From NCBI GenBank assembly GCA_012845835.1, contig JABAKD010000030.1, forward strand, positions 15,821,210 to 15,885,209: 64,000 nt of DNA. Reading direction: 5' to 3'. The notes beneath the pieces were generated by a model that saw only the letters and a list, made by a program, of their open reading frames with translations, was not told the DNA's origin and ran no database searches. Below are positions 62,115 to 64,000 of this stretch, one piece after another (position 1 is the stretch's first letter; each line of letters begins with the position of its first letter). The stretch comes from Undaria pinnatifida. Lineage: Eukaryota > Sar > Phaeophyceae > Laminariales > Alariaceae. The position numbers were made by a program, and so were the translations under genes.

Positions 62115-62405
62115 TTAATAGTCTATCCTTATTGAGGACACACAACCCGTAATACGCGCGATCGGAGTGTCACACACAGCTTGCAAAGATGAGTTTCGAC
62201 AAGATCTTCGATCTCACAGCTGGAGTGTATTTGTATTTTTATTGGTCTATATATTGAGACAAAAAAATAAACTCCAGCCGTGGGATCGAAGATTTCGCCG
62301 AAACTCAATTTGCTTTAAGCTGTCTGTGTGTGATACTCCGATCGCGTGTATTACTGGGTGTGTGTCCTCATTAGACGAAGGATTTAGGTCGGCGACTTCC
62401 CTTGG
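62115..62405. repeat. R1 terminal blocks in tail-to-tail inverted arrangement
   Basis: A plus-oriented R1 terminal block (62130-62240: 'cacacaacccgtaatacgcg', ATG frame MSFDKIFDLTAGVYL at 62188) is followed, after about 20 bp, by a minus-oriented block (62265-62405: 'aaactccagccgtgggatcg', 'gatactccgatcgcgtgtat', 'aggtcggcgacttcccttgg'). Together they form an imperfect palindrome of about 290 bp centred near 62255. Confidence 0.85.
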
Positions 62406-62967
62406 AACAAAATGCCTGGCATACACTAACTAGATATTCACGCGCTGGTATTAGCGAGTACCAGGTACTTCACCGGTTTTGGCATGACAACAGTAAACGA
62501 ATACGACTACTCGCCGTGTTAAGATTAAATTTTCATGCCGAATCTCAACAAACCAGTAGGTGGACGAGACGCTGTCTATCGATGACTGCGTTCCGCCAAG
62601 AATAGCCACCGTCAACACACATCGATGCCAGAGGACGAACGGCGGCATCACGAAGTCACTGCCGCCCCCATTGTTGTACAGCAGATTGTTGCGAAACAAT
62701 TATATTTTGGCTGGTGACGATTCGTCCCGATGCAGACGAGGAACCGTACGATACGTACCACACATGAACACGTATGTAGAGCATCCGTTTACAACAGCAG
62801 CTTGCGCTGCCGGGGTTGTAACGAAGACCACTGATAGGGACAGCTTACGCTATACCTACGATGGGACCCGAAGGGTGCGCCAGCTAGCGTTGGGCTGCGA
62901 AAGCATCTGAGTTAAATCGACACACGACGCGTATGGAAATACGTGGAAGTGCTGTGGTGAGCTAAAA
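62406..62967. other. No recognised gene
   Basis: A plus frame at 62560-62910 (116 codons) opens at GTG and has no domain. Confidence 0.35.
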
Positions 62968-63993
62968 AAGCTTTATTTTTCCCCATCCGCCGGAGGACCA
63001 AAAAAAAAAAAACAGTAGATCGAGGAGAAGTCACCCCAAGTGTAACGCTTCGGAAGTGCACGTGGCTGCCACGGCTGTCGACGCCACGCATGATGTCACT
63101 CTACCTACCAAGAATGCGCATTTACGGATCTGTGGAGGATGCAACAATGGGAGTGCACGTTTCTAATCTTTCACAGCTATCAATGCGCTTTCATGCACGT
63201 GGTACAGACTTAAACAGTGTGGCTATCTGTGTTTATCGACGTGCTCCTTCATGGTCTCCTTCATGGTCCTACGTTTGTCGCTGTGACAGCCGACTCGAAC
63301 GCCCCTCGCATTACTCGAAGGTTACATCGACCTGAGTTTCAAGAACATGCATTTCCAGTAGTCTATAAGCTGAAGTTTAGTTCGTCTGCGATGTACTTGC
63401 CTGCACGTCTGACTGATTTGCAAACAATTATATCGTAGGTCCGTTGTTGGGGGGAAAAGGTAAACACACGATCGATATAATATATGGATACATAGAGGCA
63501 TCCGCTGCATGTATAGTCTAATCTAGTCCAAGCTTTTTGTGCAGATATCTAACGGGAGTCGCCAACCTATATCCTTGATGAAGACACACACCCAGTAATA
63601 TGAGCGATCGGAGTATCACACAGATTGCAAATATGAGTTTCGACGACACGTTCGGCACCATAGCTAGACTAGTCTAGTCTATATATACAGTTAGATGAAC
63701 GGGGAGTCGCCGACCTATATCCTTAATGAGGACGCACAACCCGTAATACGCGCGATCGGAGTATCACAGACAGCTTGCAAAGATGAGTTTCGACAAAGTA
63801 TTCGATCTCACAGCTCTGGCTTGTATTTTCATTTTTTATTATATAATAGACTACCAGGGTATAGACTACGGGTCCAGCAGTTAGTGGCTTTATATGTATT
63901 CAATTATGAGCGACACTACCCTCGTTCGCGCAAAACTTGCACCTAACTTTTTCTTTGTTTGATCCTCCGGCGGATGGGGGGAAAATAAAGCTT
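62968..63993. mobile_element. Element with ~30-bp terminal inverted repeats
   Basis: The left end 'aagctttatttttccccatc' plus 'cgccggagga' (62968-62997) is matched by the right end read on the minus strand, 'aagctttattttccccccat' plus 'ccgccggagga' (63993-63963). The two differ by about three positions and one indel in 30. The ends are about 1.03 kb apart, as in a small non-autonomous DNA transposon. A TA target duplication (TA at 62963-62964 and near 63996-63997) is possible but not clear. Inside are the two R1 blocks at 63548-63845 and no recognisable transposase. Confidence 0.65.
63548..63845 (+). repeat. Two R1 terminal blocks in tandem
   Basis: The first block (63552-63660: 'gggagtcgccaacctatatc', 'gcgatcggagtatcacacag') stops after 'atgagtttcgacgacacgtt'. 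The second (63702-63845) is fuller ('ggggagtcgccgacctatat', ATG frame MSFDKVFDLTA, T-rich end). They are separated by a 'ctagactagtctagtctata' stretch. Confidence 0.85.
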
Positions 63994-64000
63994 ATTAAAT

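Overview
This window looks like nuclear DNA of a eukaryote with a large, repeat-rich, intron-rich genome. The best guess is a brown alga or related stramenopile (Ectocarpus-like). The evidence is: two long beta-helix (Pmp-like) secreted-protein exons that share a 3' splice site; a decayed Ty3/gypsy element whose zinc knuckle and retropepsin resemble brown-algal copies as I remember them; tRNA-derived SINEs; and a dispersed repeat whose frame begins MSFDKIFDLTAGVYF, a string I associate from memory with predicted brown-algal proteins. No rRNA gene, intact tRNA gene, CRISPR array or bacterial operon was seen. The organism is an inference and was not checked by search.

Layout. 1-3186: a partial copy of repeat family R1, then low-information DNA. 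3187-3504: a 28-bp minisatellite. 4128-5220 (-): beta-helix gene A. 7010-8410: R1 and R4 copies. 9800-11015: repeat family R3 carrying a 388-bp TRIM-like insertion. 12615-13645, 15105-16350 and 20450-21980: G-rich R1 copies. 16640-16905: R2. 19912-20252: SINE1. 22712-25130: decayed coding fragments. 28070-29110 and 33945-35135: two near-palindromic AAGCTT-rich satellite arrays, separated by a tandem duplication (30000-31960). 35772-37477: an element with long terminal inverted repeats and a nested SINE1. 42890-46486: an LTR element with gag and protease but no pol. 50933-52019 (-): beta-helix gene B. 53590-54885: SINE2, R1 and SINE1. 57145-60175: SINE2, R3, SINE2, SINE2. 61237-61998: an unexplained 253-codon open frame. 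62115-64000: a palindromic R1 pair and an element with 30-bp inverted termini.

Function. The only convincing host genes are the two beta-helix paralogs, on the same strand about 46 kb apart, probably secreted or cell-surface proteins. Most of the rest is transposable elements, nested insertions and tandem repeats. Family names R1-R4, SINE1 and SINE2 are mine. Boundaries of diverged repeats are good to roughly 10-30 bp, and similarity was judged by eye.
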